From Bacteroidales bacterium UBA3754 (GTDB lineage: Bacteria > Bacteroidota > Bacteroidia > Bacteroidales > UBA1715): a stretch of DNA of 31,980 bases. Of the stretch, positions 16,427 to 24,610 are shown piece by piece. Location of the stretch: the NCBI GenBank assembly GCA_002371705.1, contig DFGI01000023.1, positions 1-31,980 of the forward strand. Direction: 5' to 3'. The first letter of the stretch is position 1, and every line of letters starts with the position of its first letter. Below the pieces are notes generated by a model. It did not search any database. It had not been told where the DNA came from and saw nothing but the letters and a program-made list of their open reading frames with translations. The translations under genes were made by a program, and so were the position numbers.

Positions 16427-16969
16427 ATGCAAATGATTAAAATTGAAGACGTGCAGGACAAGGTCTTGCAACTTCGCAACGAAAATGTGATAATTGATAG
16501 CGATGTGGCTACGTTGTATGGCGTACAAACAAAGGAAATCAATCAGGCAGTAAAAAACAATCCACACAAATTCCCCGAGGGATATGTTTTTCGGTTAACG
16601 AAAGATGAAAAATCCGAGGTGGTCAAATTTTTTGACCACCTTAATGGACTGAAGTTTAGTAAGATAGAACCAGTTGCCTTCACCGAACGAGGTTTGTATA
16701 TGCTTGCAACCATCTTAAAAGGCGAACAAGCTGTGCAAACAACATTGTGCATAATAGAAACATTCGTAAAAATTCGGGAACTTGCAAGGACCGTGGCTGC
16801 ATTGCCGCAAACCGATGACAAGACCGTCCAAAAATCACTTATGCAGAAAGGTGGCGAACTCATTTCCGACATTTTAGGCAACGACCTTAATCCATCAGAG
16901 TCGGAAACCGAACTGGAACTAAATTTTGCAATGTTGAAATTAAAACATAGGGTTGTAAGAAAGAAGTAA
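16427..16969 (+). CDS. ORF6N-domain protein (KilA-N/antirepressor-like), subtype A
   Basis: Small DNA-binding-type protein of about 180 aa. The ORF6N domain covers roughly residues 5-115: ENVIIDSDVATLYGVQTKEINQAVKNNPHKFPEGYVFRLT, followed by FDHLNGLKFSKIEPVAFTERGLYMLATIL. The C-terminal part, LMQKGGELISDILGNDL and ELNFAMLKLKHRVVRKK, matches a chromosomal subfamily common in Bacteroidetes. ORF6N domains are known from phage antirepressors and are thought to bind DNA; the target here is unknown. The start at 16427 (or 16433) is chosen because a -7 box overlaps the upstream codons. The gene is flanked by two identical 33-bp terminators and contains a perfect 11-bp inverted repeat at 16617-16641. 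It is transcribed on its own. Confidence 0.85.
   Translation: MQMIKIEDVQDKVLQLRNENVIIDSDVATLYGVQTKEINQAVKNNPHKFPEGYVFRLTKDEKSEVVKFFDHLNGLKFSKIEPVAFTERGLYMLATILKGEQAVQTTLCIIETFVKIRELARTVAALPQTDDKTVQKSLMQKGGELISDILGNDLNPSESETELELNFAMLKLKHRVVRKK
16617..16641. repeat. 11-bp perfect inverted repeat inside the first ORF6N gene
   Basis: AGGTGGTCAAA, spacer TTT, TTTGACCACCT. It encodes EVVKFFDHL, a variable region of the domain. It could be an operator, a hairpin in the mRNA or a coincidence of codon choice. Confidence 0.6.
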
Positions 16970-16982
16970 ATCGAGTTTCAGG

Positions 16983-17015
16983 GGCTGCCACGAAAGTGGT
17001 GGCCTTTTTTGTGCG
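16983..17015 (+). terminator. Terminator of the first ORF6N gene (33-bp duplicate, copy 2)
   Basis: Identical for 33 nt to 16334-16366: 9-bp stem with GAAA loop, TTTTTT at 17005-17010, then GTGCG. It begins 14 nt after the ORF6N stop codon. Confidence 0.85.
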
Positions 17016-17023
17016 GTAAAATA

Positions 17024-17054
17024 TTGACAAACGAGAAAGGAAGTCGTATATTTG
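17024..17054 (+). promoter_or_regulatory. Promoter of an orphan transcript between the ORF6N genes
   Basis: TTG at 17024-17026, a 20-nt spacer and TATATTTG at 17047-17054, then CC. Spacing and the -7 box fit the Bacteroidetes consensus. Transcription would begin near 17061. No gene start follows except a five-codon ATG frame at 17073. Confidence 0.65.
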
Positions 17055-17060
17055 CCTCGT

Positions 17061-17188
17061 CCTAGGTGAAAAATGAAGACGAAAGTTTAGAAACACGTGG
17101 GCAGACGCCGATTAAATTCGAGCGGAGTTCTGGCTACGGCGCGGAATTCCTTAAAAAAGAGAGTCTTTGATTCCCTTTTTTATTTTTT
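17061..17188 (+). ncRNA. Candidate small structured RNA, about 130 nt
   Basis: It sits between a good promoter and a terminator and is closed off before the next promoter at 17213. Possible stems are TCGTC (17057-17061) with GACGA (17078-17082), CGCCG (17106-17110) with CGGCG (17137-17141), and the terminator stem GGAAT (17143-17147) / ATTCC (17070s arm at 17170-17174) enclosing AAAGA / TCTTT, followed by six T, A, six T. No protein-coding frame of useful length is present. It does not match tmRNA, SRP RNA or 6S as far as can be judged by eye. A short resemblance to RNase P RNA (GAAAGT...GGGCAG) is not supported by length. Novel sRNA is the best reading, unproven. Confidence 0.45.
17143..17188 (+). 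terminator. Terminator of the orphan transcript
   Basis: Nested stems GGAAT (17143-17147) with ATTCC (17170-17174) and AAAGA (17156-17160) with TCTTT (17164-17168), then TTTTTTATTTTTT to 17188. The stems are AT-rich, so strength is moderate. Confidence 0.5.
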
Positions 17189-17212
17189 GCTAATCCATAT
17201 TTTAGAAAGAGC

Positions 17213-17242
17213 TTGGAGAAATGTCTTAGATACGTATATTTG
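17213..17242 (+). promoter_or_regulatory. Promoter of the second ORF6N gene
   Basis: TTG at 17213-17215, a 19-nt spacer and TATATTTG at 17235-17242, then CAAC. Transcription would begin near 17249, giving a leader of about 14 nt before the ATG at 17263 and no room for a Shine-Dalgarno, as is common in Bacteroidetes. Confidence 0.7.
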
Positions 17243-17262
17243 CAACACACAAATGTATCAAA

Positions 17263-17898
17263 ATGAAAAACGAACAATTACCAATCGTTGCAGATTTGGC
17301 AACAATTCGGACGAGAATATACAATGTCCGAGGAAAAAATGTGATGATAGACAAGGATTTGGCTTTGCTTTATCAAGTTGAGAATAGGGTCTTAAAACAA
17401 GCCGTTAGAAGAAATCCAGATAGATTTCCCGAAGATTTTATGTTTCGATTAACAAAAGACGAGAGTAATTCGTTGATATCCAGCGGGGTGTCACAAAATG
17501 TGATACCTATCCGATATAATGTGGGGGCTTCGGAAATGTTTGCATTTACGGAACAAGGTGTAGCTATGCTTTCAGCTGTGTTACGCAGTCCTATTGCAAC
17601 AATTATGAGTGTGAACATTATGCGAGCATTCGTAGAAATGCGTGAACGAATTGTAAACTTGTCGGAAAACACGTTACAGATAGAAAATCTCCGTTTAGAA
17701 CTACAAAATCAAAAAGCATACATTGAGGAAATTCTTCACGACCAGAACGATTGCAACGAGCTGATGCAAGGTCAGTTAGATGCTTTAACCGATTCCATGA
17801 CGGAATTAAGTATGAAGGTCAATTCGTTAACGCAAACAGTTAAGAAACCACGGAAACCAGTAGGGTTTGTTATTCCTGACAACAAAAATAAAAAGTGA
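17263..17898 (+). CDS. ORF6N-domain protein (antirepressor-like) with C-terminal coiled coil, subtype B
   Basis: The 211-aa protein has an ORF6N domain at residues about 8-118: IRTRIYNVRGKNVMIDKDLA, LYQVENRVLKQAVRRN, FPEDFMFRLTKDE, then FTEQGVAMLSAVLRSPIA and IMRAFVEMRERI. Residues about 135-195 are heptad-rich (LQIENLRLELQNQKAYIEEI) and probably form a coiled coil for dimerisation. The tail KKPRKPVGFVIPDNKNKK is basic, with a PRKPVGF motif typical of this subfamily. Likely a DNA-binding protein of phage or mobile-element origin resident in the chromosome; the target is unknown. It differs clearly from the neighbouring ORF6N protein, so the pair is not a simple recent duplication. A promoter 20 nt upstream fixes the start. 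Followed by AT-rich hairpins at 17926 and 18021. Confidence 0.9.
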   Translation: MKNEQLPIVADLATIRTRIYNVRGKNVMIDKDLALLYQVENRVLKQAVRRNPDRFPEDFMFRLTKDESNSLISSGVSQNVIPIRYNVGASEMFAFTEQGVAMLSAVLRSPIATIMSVNIMRAFVEMRERIVNLSENTLQIENLRLELQNQKAYIEEILHDQNDCNELMQGQLDALTDSMTELSMKVNSLTQTVKKPRKPVGFVIPDNKNKK

Positions 17899-17925
17899 AT
17901 ATGTTCCGTTTGGTGACAGATGTGG

Positions 17926-17957
17926 TATAAAAGAAAGTAAAGCGAGTTTCTTTTATA
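17926..17957 (+). terminator. AT-rich hairpin after the second ORF6N gene
   Basis: TATAAAAGAAA (17926-17936) and TTTCTTTTATA (17947-17957) form a perfect 11-bp stem with a 10-nt loop, 28 nt after the stop codon. There is no T-run beyond the stem, so termination efficiency is uncertain. Confidence 0.5.
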
Positions 17958-17980
17958 TAACCCATAAGTTTGAATTGATT

Positions 17981-18006
17981 TGTAACCTTTTGCATATCAG
18001 TTGAGT
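17981..18006. repeat. TGTAAC...CCGATT dispersed element, copy 4
   Basis: TGTAACCTTTTGCATATCAG then TTGAGT aligns with the copies at 6877 and 7016. As there, CCGATTCTG follows within about 20 nt (18022), here as the 5' arm of a terminator. Confidence 0.5.
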
Positions 18007-18020
18007 CTATACGTAAAACA

Positions 18021-18053
18021 TCCGATTCTGTTCGCATGAATCGGAATTTTTTT
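18021..18053 (+). terminator. Intrinsic terminator before the second giant gene
   Basis: TCCGATTC (18021-18028) pairs with GAATCGGA (18038-18045), an 8-bp stem with a 9-nt loop, followed by ATTTTTTT. It probably ends the second ORF6N transcript. Confidence 0.8.
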
Positions 18054-18063
18054 GCTTCAAAAT

Positions 18064-18088
18064 ACTTAGTGTAAAAAATACACTAAGT
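18064..18088. promoter_or_regulatory. 10-bp inverted repeat upstream of the second giant gene
   Basis: ACTTAGTGTA, loop AAAAA, TACACTAAGT: perfect arms. It lies 50 nt before the -7 element, a position that would suit an operator or activator site; it has no T-run and is therefore not a typical terminator. Confidence 0.45.
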
Positions 18089-18138
18089 CGTTTGGAAAAA
18101 TAATTGAGAATGCAGTGAATTTGTTATGGGAAATTTTT

Positions 18139-18146
18139 TATATTTG
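18139..18146 (+). promoter_or_regulatory. -7 promoter element of the second giant gene
   Basis: TATATTTG, exact match to TAnnTTTG, 61 nt before the start codon. The nearest TTTG (18120-18123) is only 15 nt upstream, shorter than usual, so the -33 box is unclear or the promoter is activator-dependent. Confidence 0.5.
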
Positions 18147-18207
18147 TAGGTTGTGTTATGTGTCTTATATGATTAGATTTTTATTGACAATTTAAAAACG
18201 TATTTAT

Positions 18208-21200
18208 ATGAAAAGAATTCTATCCCTTTGTGTGTGTGCATTTCTGGCAATAACATCGTTTTCGCAAGTTTCTATTGAAATGCAAAAAGAAGTCGCCGAT
18301 AATGGTGAACCATATTTTCAAGGAGAATTATCCCTCAATGATTTCATTCCTACATTAAATACGGCGTATATTGTTGACTTTAAAAATCTTACAACAAATA
18401 CCCAAATCGGGAAAATACAGGTAAATATCGTAGATAGATCAGAAACCAATGGTTGGTGGGTGGAAGTAAATCCTGTGTATAAAGTTTTGGGAGAAGATGT
18501 TACCCCTGACGATGCGATTACCACAGAGGCAAAAATTTTCGTTAAGCAATTAGGGGAAACTCCGGAAGAAGGAAAATATGCCATGGTATTCCACGCATGG
18601 GGCGTTTACGAAGATGTGGAAACTGTAATGTTAAATGTCGGCGAGTTGTCGGTGGCAACTATGATTGATATGTATTTGGAGGAAACTTCATTGGATTTGG
18701 CGGTGGGTGAGACAAGCGATGTTGCGTCGATGGTTTTGTATAGTATGTTTGAGGCAACTACAAGTGATGAATATCCATCATTTGTGAGTTCAAATCCTGA
18801 AATTGCTTCGGTTGATGAAAATGGTGTCGTAACTGCGGTGGCACCTGGTACTGCCACTATTACCGTTTCGTCGTTAGGAAAATTGCTGACTGATGTGGAA
18901 GAATATGAGGCAGGAGCAATGTTGGTTCGCGAAAATGAATTACAGGTGACTGTGAGCGGGAAACCAAACGTTGTTTTTACATGGAATACGTATGGAAATG
19001 ATTTGAAGGAACCGAATGACTTAGACAAAGAAATAAAAGACTCGAGCGATTGTTGGCAATATTGCAACACGAAAAAAATACCCGCCGCACTCGAAGCTTT
19101 TGAATCGGGATTGTCATCTACATGGACTGCAAGCGAAGGCGATTTGTTCACAATCCATATAAAAGGTGTTTCCAATGTGACGGGTATATTGGATTTGGTT
19201 CTTGTTGACCAACGTAAAGAAGTGGACAACTGGGGCGTAATGAGTGATTTCGAAAGGGGTATTGCGATTACCGAAGGTGAAGAATTTGAATTTACTAAAA
19301 CACTGGAAATCAACAAAATCAAAAATAATAATGAGGTGTTGTTCAGCACGCCCGATTTGGTTTTGGAGTTTTATCCTTCAAACGGGACCAAATATGGTAT
19401 TGAAAACGATGTGGAATTTACGTTGAGTGAATTTGATGTTTCATATAGTCAGAAACAACCAAGCGGCGAAACACCTCTTGCTTTTTTCGATGAAAAATCG
19501 TATTCTGTGGAACTTGGCGAAACAATCGAAATCTTGCCGCAATATGTGAATATTGACAATTTTGCAAACTTGGCGTTTACGATGAAAGAGTACAACGGAA
19601 CATCTTCGTTCTTGCAAAATACCGAAAATGCTTCGTGTAGCGTTACTGGTGTAAAGGTGGGCGTTGATTCGTTGGTGATGAATCTTACTTATTCCGATGG
19701 AAATGAAACATATCGCTTCACCGATACGTGTGAGATTGTGGTTGTGCCGTCGTCGAAAGTTGGTGTTCCTACGGTTGCAAAAACAAACTATGAATATTGT
19801 CAAATGGCGGAGGCTACCGATATTGTGGCAGATATTACACCCGCGGAAGGCGCTACGTTGAAATGGTATGAACAGAAAGATGGCGTATATACTGAATATT
19901 ATGGTACAACAACGCCAAACACGTCGTATGTACATGAAACACAACTTGCTGTTTCACAGGTTGTTGATGGTTTGGAGGGCGCTATGGTTACTATTTCTGT
20001 GGTGATTAAGGAAAAACCAGCTGTTTCGTGTGATGTTCCTGAATCAGCCACCGAAGGTGACGATGTTGCATTGTCAGCTTTTGTTGGAAACCTCGAAAGT
20101 CTTCCTGATTGCTCGTTCGAATGGTTTGTAAATGGTACCTCTGTTTCCCAAGAATCATCCAAAGTAGTTACGCTCGAGGTAGGTGAACATAATGTTACAC
20201 TTGTTACAACCGCCACAAATGGCTGTTCCGATACGCAAATCCGCGAAATCTTTGTTGGTAGCGCGGTTGAAACGCCAACGGTAGCAACTACTTCGTACGA
20301 ATATTGCTTGGGCGATGATGCGGAACAACTTTCGGCGGTTGCCTCTGAAAATGCTTCGTTGAATTGGTACAATGGAAAGGAAAAATTGGACGGTGCACCA
20401 ACTCCATCTACCGAAATTGCTGGTACATATATATATAATGTATCACAATTTATCGACGGAAAGGAAAGTGCGAGAATTCCTATCACGGTTGTGGTGAATC
20501 CACTTCCCGAAGTTTCTATAGCTCCTTCGGTTGCGGCTATTTATCAACAGACTTCTTGCGAATTTACTGCAACGTCCGAAACAGAATGCTCATACGAATG
20601 GTTTATGGGTGAATCTTCGTTTGCAAAAGGCACTTCTGCTTCAAAAACATTCTATGGTACGGGTACTTTCTTGATTTCTGTGGTTGCTCAATCCGACAAC
20701 GGTTGTGTGAATGCAGCTCAAAAATCGTTGAAGGTTAAGAAAGTTCCTTCGATTTCGTTTGCACAACGCGCGGTTTCCATCTATGAAGGAGAGTCTGTTG
20801 AATTGATTCCCCAACTTGCTGATTTTGAACCAACTGAAAGCCCAGTATGGTCGGTTGACAAAGATGCGGTCGCTTCCGTTGAAAATGGCGTTGTTTCTGC
20901 TAAATCGGAAGGACAGGCCGTTGTGACATATTCTGTGAAATACGCCGATGCTGAAACAGGAATAGAAAAAACATATTCCGCTTCGTGCATAGTTACTGTG
21001 AAGAAAAATATAGAGGAAATTGTGGCTGAACATCAGGAATACGAAATGATTGAAGGCGAACATATGGTGGTTGATGCAATTGTCCACTCAGAAACAGCTT
21101 CGTCGTCGTACCACGTGGAATGCTCGAACCCCGATATGGCGGAAATCACCGACAAAATGTTGGTGGCTCTCGCACCAGGCGATGTTCAGGTGTATGTTAT

Positions 21201-24200
21201 AGCCGATGACAATAATTTGTTGAAAGATACTATGTATCTGCACATTAAACCATTCATCCCAGCAAAAGATGTTTCGATGCCGAAACAAATCACTATAAAA
21301 GTTGGTGCCGACACTACATTGAGCGCAACTGTGGTTCCATCGAACGCGAGCTACACTGATGTTGAGTTTATGGAAAAGGACGACGACTACATTTCGGTAC
21401 AGGCTGATGGTCGAATTTTTGGAAAATCAGTGGGAACTTCTATTGTGACTGCTTCCACACGCGAAGGCTTGCAGGCTCAAACGCTTGTGTATGTAACTTC
21501 AAGCCAGGAGGAAATTGTGAAAATCCAAGTCCCTGATACAGTATATCTGAAAAATGGTGAAACAGTTACAATTCCTTGTAAAGTTGCGCCTACAACAATA
21601 AAAGCCAACGATTTACATTGGACAATCCTCGATGGCGATGTTGCCGATGTAACTCGTTCAGGCGTGTTGACAGGTAAAAAGGCAGGGGCTACGATTCTCA
21701 CTGTCTCGTATGGCTCAAAAATCGGCTATGTGGTTGTGTATGTTACAAATTCTGTTGCTCCAACTATTAATTTGATACCAACAATATCGTTGCAGCAACC
21801 TGATGGTGTGGCAAAAGTCAGTCTAAAAAATTATATTTTCGATGACAACTGCAAATATGAAAATTTACAAATTGAATTGTCTGAAAATGAATATATTTCA
21901 ACAAAAATCGACGGAGATACCGCTGTGTTTTCGTTGAAAGATGCTGAATTTATTGGCATGACAAAAGTGAAACTGACGGTAACTGAGATTGAAAAGGTTG
22001 GTGCAGAGGAAGTTAAACTTACATCTTCACGCGTTGTTGATGTAAATGTGATAGAAAAGCCAAACGCTGCTCCTGAAATTGTGATGAATGCTATCACCGT
22101 TCCGTTCGGAAAATATACGCAGGTGGTGATTGCCGATATGGCTATCGACGACTACACGCCATCGGCGGAACTTGGATTCAACTACGAGGAAGGCGAGAAC
22201 TTGCTTGTGAAGAAGGTGAAAAACACAGCTTTGCGTATCTATCCGTTGGAAGACGACTGGTCGGGCGAAGATGTTATCACAGTTTGGTTCTCCGATGCGC
22301 AAGGTCTTGAAACCGAAGCTGCTATTACTGTTACTGTTCAGGCATCTGAAAATCAAGCTCCTGTAATTGGCGAAATTCCACAACAATACGAAAACGACAC
22401 AATGTTGTTCACGTATATTGATTTGTCACAATATGTTACCGACGATTACACTTCGCCATCGTCAATTTTCTGGTCGGCATCAACTTCGGAAAATGTGAGC
22501 GTGAAAATTACTGGCTCGATTGCCGAATTTTCAAGTTTGAACGAATACTGGCGTGGTGCCGAAGTAGTTACGTTCACCGCTATGGACCAAGGAGGTTTGA
22601 CAACTTCCGCTGATGTTACTTTCTTCCGTGAAACGAAAACGAGTCTCGAAGAACAGGATTTTGGTTGGTACGGCAAACCGCAGGTGAGCATCTACACTTC
22701 GCGCTACTATGGCACACCAGGCGAAACCATCACGTTGATTGGTACGTTCTACGGAACAAACTGCTCCGCTTTGTGGGAAGTTGAAGGTCTTGAGCTTGAA
22801 AATCCAAATGATTTGATACAATATCTAACTTTCGACACCACAGGCTATTACGATGTTACATTCACGGTAATGTACGGGGCAGACGAAACTTTGGCGAAAA
22901 ATGCTGAAATCGCAATGTATGGTAACATTGAACGGAATCCAGCCATCTGTATTGGCGAATCGGTTGAATTGGAAGCTACATCTGGTGTGGATTCCTATTT
23001 GTGGAGCACGGGGGAAACTGCTAAATCAATCACAGTCAATCCATTGGAAACCACAAGATATTATTTGACGATGAAAAAAGGTCTTGCTACCTTGGTCGAT
23101 ACAGTTGATGTACGCGTTTCTGTTCCTGTTTCGCTTCCTGCTGATTCAGTAATGTGCGCGGGAACTACATTCGAGTTGAGTGCCGAATTCGACGAATATG
23201 TTTCGTATTCATGGAACACGGGCGATGCAACTCCGTCAATCAAAATTCCTGCGGCTGTAGCTGAATATTCCGTTTCAACTGTTGACGATCTTGGTTGCGA
23301 AAGTTCTGCAACGTTCAATATTACGAAAGTGAACGAATTGCCTCCGCTTGATTTGGGCGGCGACAGAACCGTTTGCGACAAACAAATTCTGAAACTTGAT
23401 GCTGGCGCAGGCTATGTATATGATTGGAACGTAAAGAAATACAACGATGAGTTGGTTTCTTCCGATGAACAATTCTTCTCGCTTGATTCTTCGGCTTACG
23501 TTACGGTGAAAATCACCGACAACAATTTCTGCGAAAGTTTCGATACTATCAATGTTACATTCACATATCCATTCAAGGAAGAAATTGGTGTTGTAACGTA
23601 CAGTGAGACAAGCAAAAACATAATTGTTGCGTGGGAACGTACTGCTGATGTGAACACGAAAAATTACCGTGTTGAGCGACTTATTACCAACGATGTGTGG
23701 GAACAAGTTGGCGAACCTGTTTTGTTCGAAGATTTTGGTATTGTGGTTGATGAAGCAACTAACTACGAACAACGTGCATACAAGTATCGTCTTGTAACCA
23801 CTGATGGTTGTAATAACGAGGCACAAAGCGGCATCTATCGTTCTTCGTTCTTGCAAAAACCTGATAAGGTTGATGGCACCATCGCCCTTCATTGGTGGAC
23901 ATATCAATCGCCACGCGAAGGCAATGTGAAAGGTTGCTATTTGTGGCGTATTCCAGCCGACGGCGTTACTGAAGACGGTTCCCGCTACGAAACATTGGCG
24001 TCGTTCGATACCGAAGATGATTACATTGGTTGGACCGATGTGGACGGTAAATTCCAAAAAGGTGATATGATTCGTGTTGCTTTTGAACTTGACAAAACTG
24101 TTTACGAAAATGCAGTGAATGATAAGGATGGCAATCTTATTGAACTTCAGGAAAATAAGGCTGAATCTGGACCATTCTCAATTGCAATTAGTAATATTGC

Positions 24201-24492
24201 CGAGGTTGAAAACGAAACCTCTGATGGAATTGATGCGATTGCATTTCCAGCCGACGTGGCTGTGTATCCAACAGTTGTAACCGACAAAATCCATGTTGCA
24301 ATAGCATCGCAGACATACAATAATTATATTGTGGAAGTGTTCTCCGCCGATGGCCAACGTGTGGCTTGTACCCAAACTGGCGATGTTGCCAAAGCATTGG
24401 TTGACATTCCAGCTGAAAGCTTTACGCAAGGAATATATACCGTAAAGATTTCCGTTGGAGAAATGGCAAAGACGATTAAAGTTATAAAGTAA
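18208..24492 (+). CDS. Giant multi-Ig-domain secreted protein with T9SS type A sorting domain
   Basis: The 2094-aa product begins with a signal peptide (MKRILSLCVCAFLAITSFSQ). Domain order, with approximate residues: Big_2-like Ig 160-250 (FVSSNPEIASVDENGVVTAV); Ig_7-like 519-605 and 688-770 (YEYC...WY pattern); PKD-like 605-690 and 768-850 (SYEWFMGES); a run of Big_2-like domains 851-1180 (WTILDGDVADVTRSGVLTGK); cadherin-like domains 1187-1477 (PEIVMNAITVPFGKYTQVVI); further CxGxxxxL...YxWNTG domains 1577-1790; an FN3-like region 1793-1960; a T9SS type A sorting domain at about 2015-2094 (VYPTVVTDKIHVAI...FTQGIYTVKI). Such proteins are exported by Sec, cross the outer membrane by T9SS and stay on the surface or are released. 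No catalytic domain was recognised; an adhesive or structural role is inference. Preceded by its own -7 box, followed by a strong terminator. Confidence 0.9.
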   Translation: MKRILSLCVCAFLAITSFSQVSIEMQKEVADNGEPYFQGELSLNDFIPTLNTAYIVDFKNLTTNTQIGKIQVNIVDRSETNGWWVEVNPVYKVLGEDVTPDDAITTEAKIFVKQLGETPEEGKYAMVFHAWGVYEDVETVMLNVGELSVATMIDMYLEETSLDLAVGETSDVASMVLYSMFEATTSDEYPSFVSSNPEIASVDENGVVTAVAPGTATITVSSLGKLLTDVEEYEAGAMLVRENELQVTVSGKPNVVFTWNTYGNDLKEPNDLDKEIKDSSDCWQYCNTKKIPAALEAFESGLSSTWTASEGDLFTIHIKGVSNVTGILDLVLVDQRKEVDNWGVMSDFERGIAITEGEEFEFTKTLEINKIKNNNEVLFSTPDLVLEFYPSNGTKYGIENDVEFTLSEFDVSYSQKQPSGETPLAFFDEKSYSVELGETIEILPQYVNIDNFANLAFTMKEYNGTSSFLQNTENASCSVTGVKVGVDSLVMNLTYSDGNETYRFTDTCEIVVVPSSKVGVPTVAKTNYEYCQMAEATDIVADITPAEGATLKWYEQKDGVYTEYYGTTTPNTSYVHETQLAVSQVVDGLEGAMVTISVVIKEKPAVSCDVPESATEGDDVALSAFVGNLESLPDCSFEWFVNGTSVSQESSKVVTLEVGEHNVTLVTTATNGCSDTQIREIFVGSAVETPTVATTSYEYCLGDDAEQLSAVASENASLNWYNGKEKLDGAPTPSTEIAGTYIYNVSQFIDGKESARIPITVVVNPLPEVSIAPSVAAIYQQTSCEFTATSETECSYEWFMGESSFAKGTSASKTFYGTGTFLISVVAQSDNGCVNAAQKSLKVKKVPSISFAQRAVSIYEGESVELIPQLADFEPTESPVWSVDKDAVASVENGVVSAKSEGQAVVTYSVKYADAETGIEKTYSASCIVTVKKNIEEIVAEHQEYEMIEGEHMVVDAIVHSETASSSYHVECSNPDMAEITDKMLVALAPGDVQVYVIADDNNLLKDTMYLHIKPFIPAKDVSMPKQITIKVGADTTLSATVVPSNASYTDVEFMEKDDDYISVQADGRIFGKSVGTSIVTASTREGLQAQTLVYVTSSQEEIVKIQVPDTVYLKNGETVTIPCKVAPTTIKANDLHWTILDGDVADVTRSGVLTGKKAGATILTVSYGSKIGYVVVYVTNSVAPTINLIPTISLQQPDGVAKVSLKNYIFDDNCKYENLQIELSENEYISTKIDGDTAVFSLKDAEFIGMTKVKLTVTEIEKVGAEEVKLTSSRVVDVNVIEKPNAAPEIVMNAITVPFGKYTQVVIADMAIDDYTPSAELGFNYEEGENLLVKKVKNTALRIYPLEDDWSGEDVITVWFSDAQGLETEAAITVTVQASENQAPVIGEIPQQYENDTMLFTYIDLSQYVTDDYTSPSSIFWSASTSENVSVKITGSIAEFSSLNEYWRGAEVVTFTAMDQGGLTTSADVTFFRETKTSLEEQDFGWYGKPQVSIYTSRYYGTPGETITLIGTFYGTNCSALWEVEGLELENPNDLIQYLTFDTTGYYDVTFTVMYGADETLAKNAEIAMYGNIERNPAICIGESVELEATSGVDSYLWSTGETAKSITVNPLETTRYYLTMKKGLATLVDTVDVRVSVPVSLPADSVMCAGTTFELSAEFDEYVSYSWNTGDATPSIKIPAAVAEYSVSTVDDLGCESSATFNITKVNELPPLDLGGDRTVCDKQILKLDAGAGYVYDWNVKKYNDELVSSDEQFFSLDSSAYVTVKITDNNFCESFDTINVTFTYPFKEEIGVVTYSETSKNIIVAWERTADVNTKNYRVERLITNDVWEQVGEPVLFEDFGIVVDEATNYEQRAYKYRLVTTDGCNNEAQSGIYRSSFLQKPDKVDGTIALHWWTYQSPREGNVKGCYLWRIPADGVTEDGSRYETLASFDTEDDYIGWTDVDGKFQKGDMIRVAFELDKTVYENAVNDKDGNLIELQENKAESGPFSIAISNIAEVENETSDGIDAIAFPADVAVYPTVVTDKIHVAIASQTYNNYIVEVFSADGQRVACTQTGDVAKALVDIPAESFTQGIYTVKISVGEMAKTIKVIK

Positions 24493-24510
24493 TACATTAT
24501 TATAATGTAT
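24492..24510. other. Small hairpin at the second giant gene's stop codon
   Basis: ATACATTAT, T, ATAATGTAT: perfect 9-bp arms starting in the last base of the stop codon. It could protect the mRNA 3' end together with the terminator at 24560. Confidence 0.5.
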
Positions 24511-24512
24511 AC

Positions 24513-24539
24513 AGATTCCTCCCTTTGGTCGGAATGACG
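24513..24539 (-). repeat. CGTCATTCCGA...GAGGAATCT element, copy 1 (inverted)
   Basis: Read on the minus strand: CGTCATTCCGA, seven variable bases, GAGGAATCT. The partner at 24611-24637 has the same 11-nt and 9-nt ends in opposite orientation. The pair flanks the terminator hairpin. Confidence 0.7.
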
Positions 24540-24559
24540 ATTTGGAGGTTAGGGAAAAA

Positions 24560-24600
24560 GAAGTGGAAGGCGGAGTAACCGCCTTCCACTTCCCTTTTTT
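24560..24600 (+). terminator. Strong terminator of the second giant gene
   Basis: GAAGTGGAAGGCGG (24560-24573) pairs perfectly with CCGCCTTCCACTTC (24579-24592), 14 bp with a 5-nt loop, followed by CC and TTTTTT. Confidence 0.92.
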
Positions 24601-24610
24601 ATACATTGCC

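Noticed and set aside
17070..17110. Resemblance to RNase P RNA (GAAAGT ... GGGCAG)
   Set aside because: The transcript is only about 130 nt, and the conserved 3' strand of helix P4 was not found.
17097..17381. Plus-strand GTG-started frame of 94 codons overlapping the second ORF6N gene
   Set aside because: It crosses a terminator and a promoter and overlaps the start of a well-supported gene in another frame.
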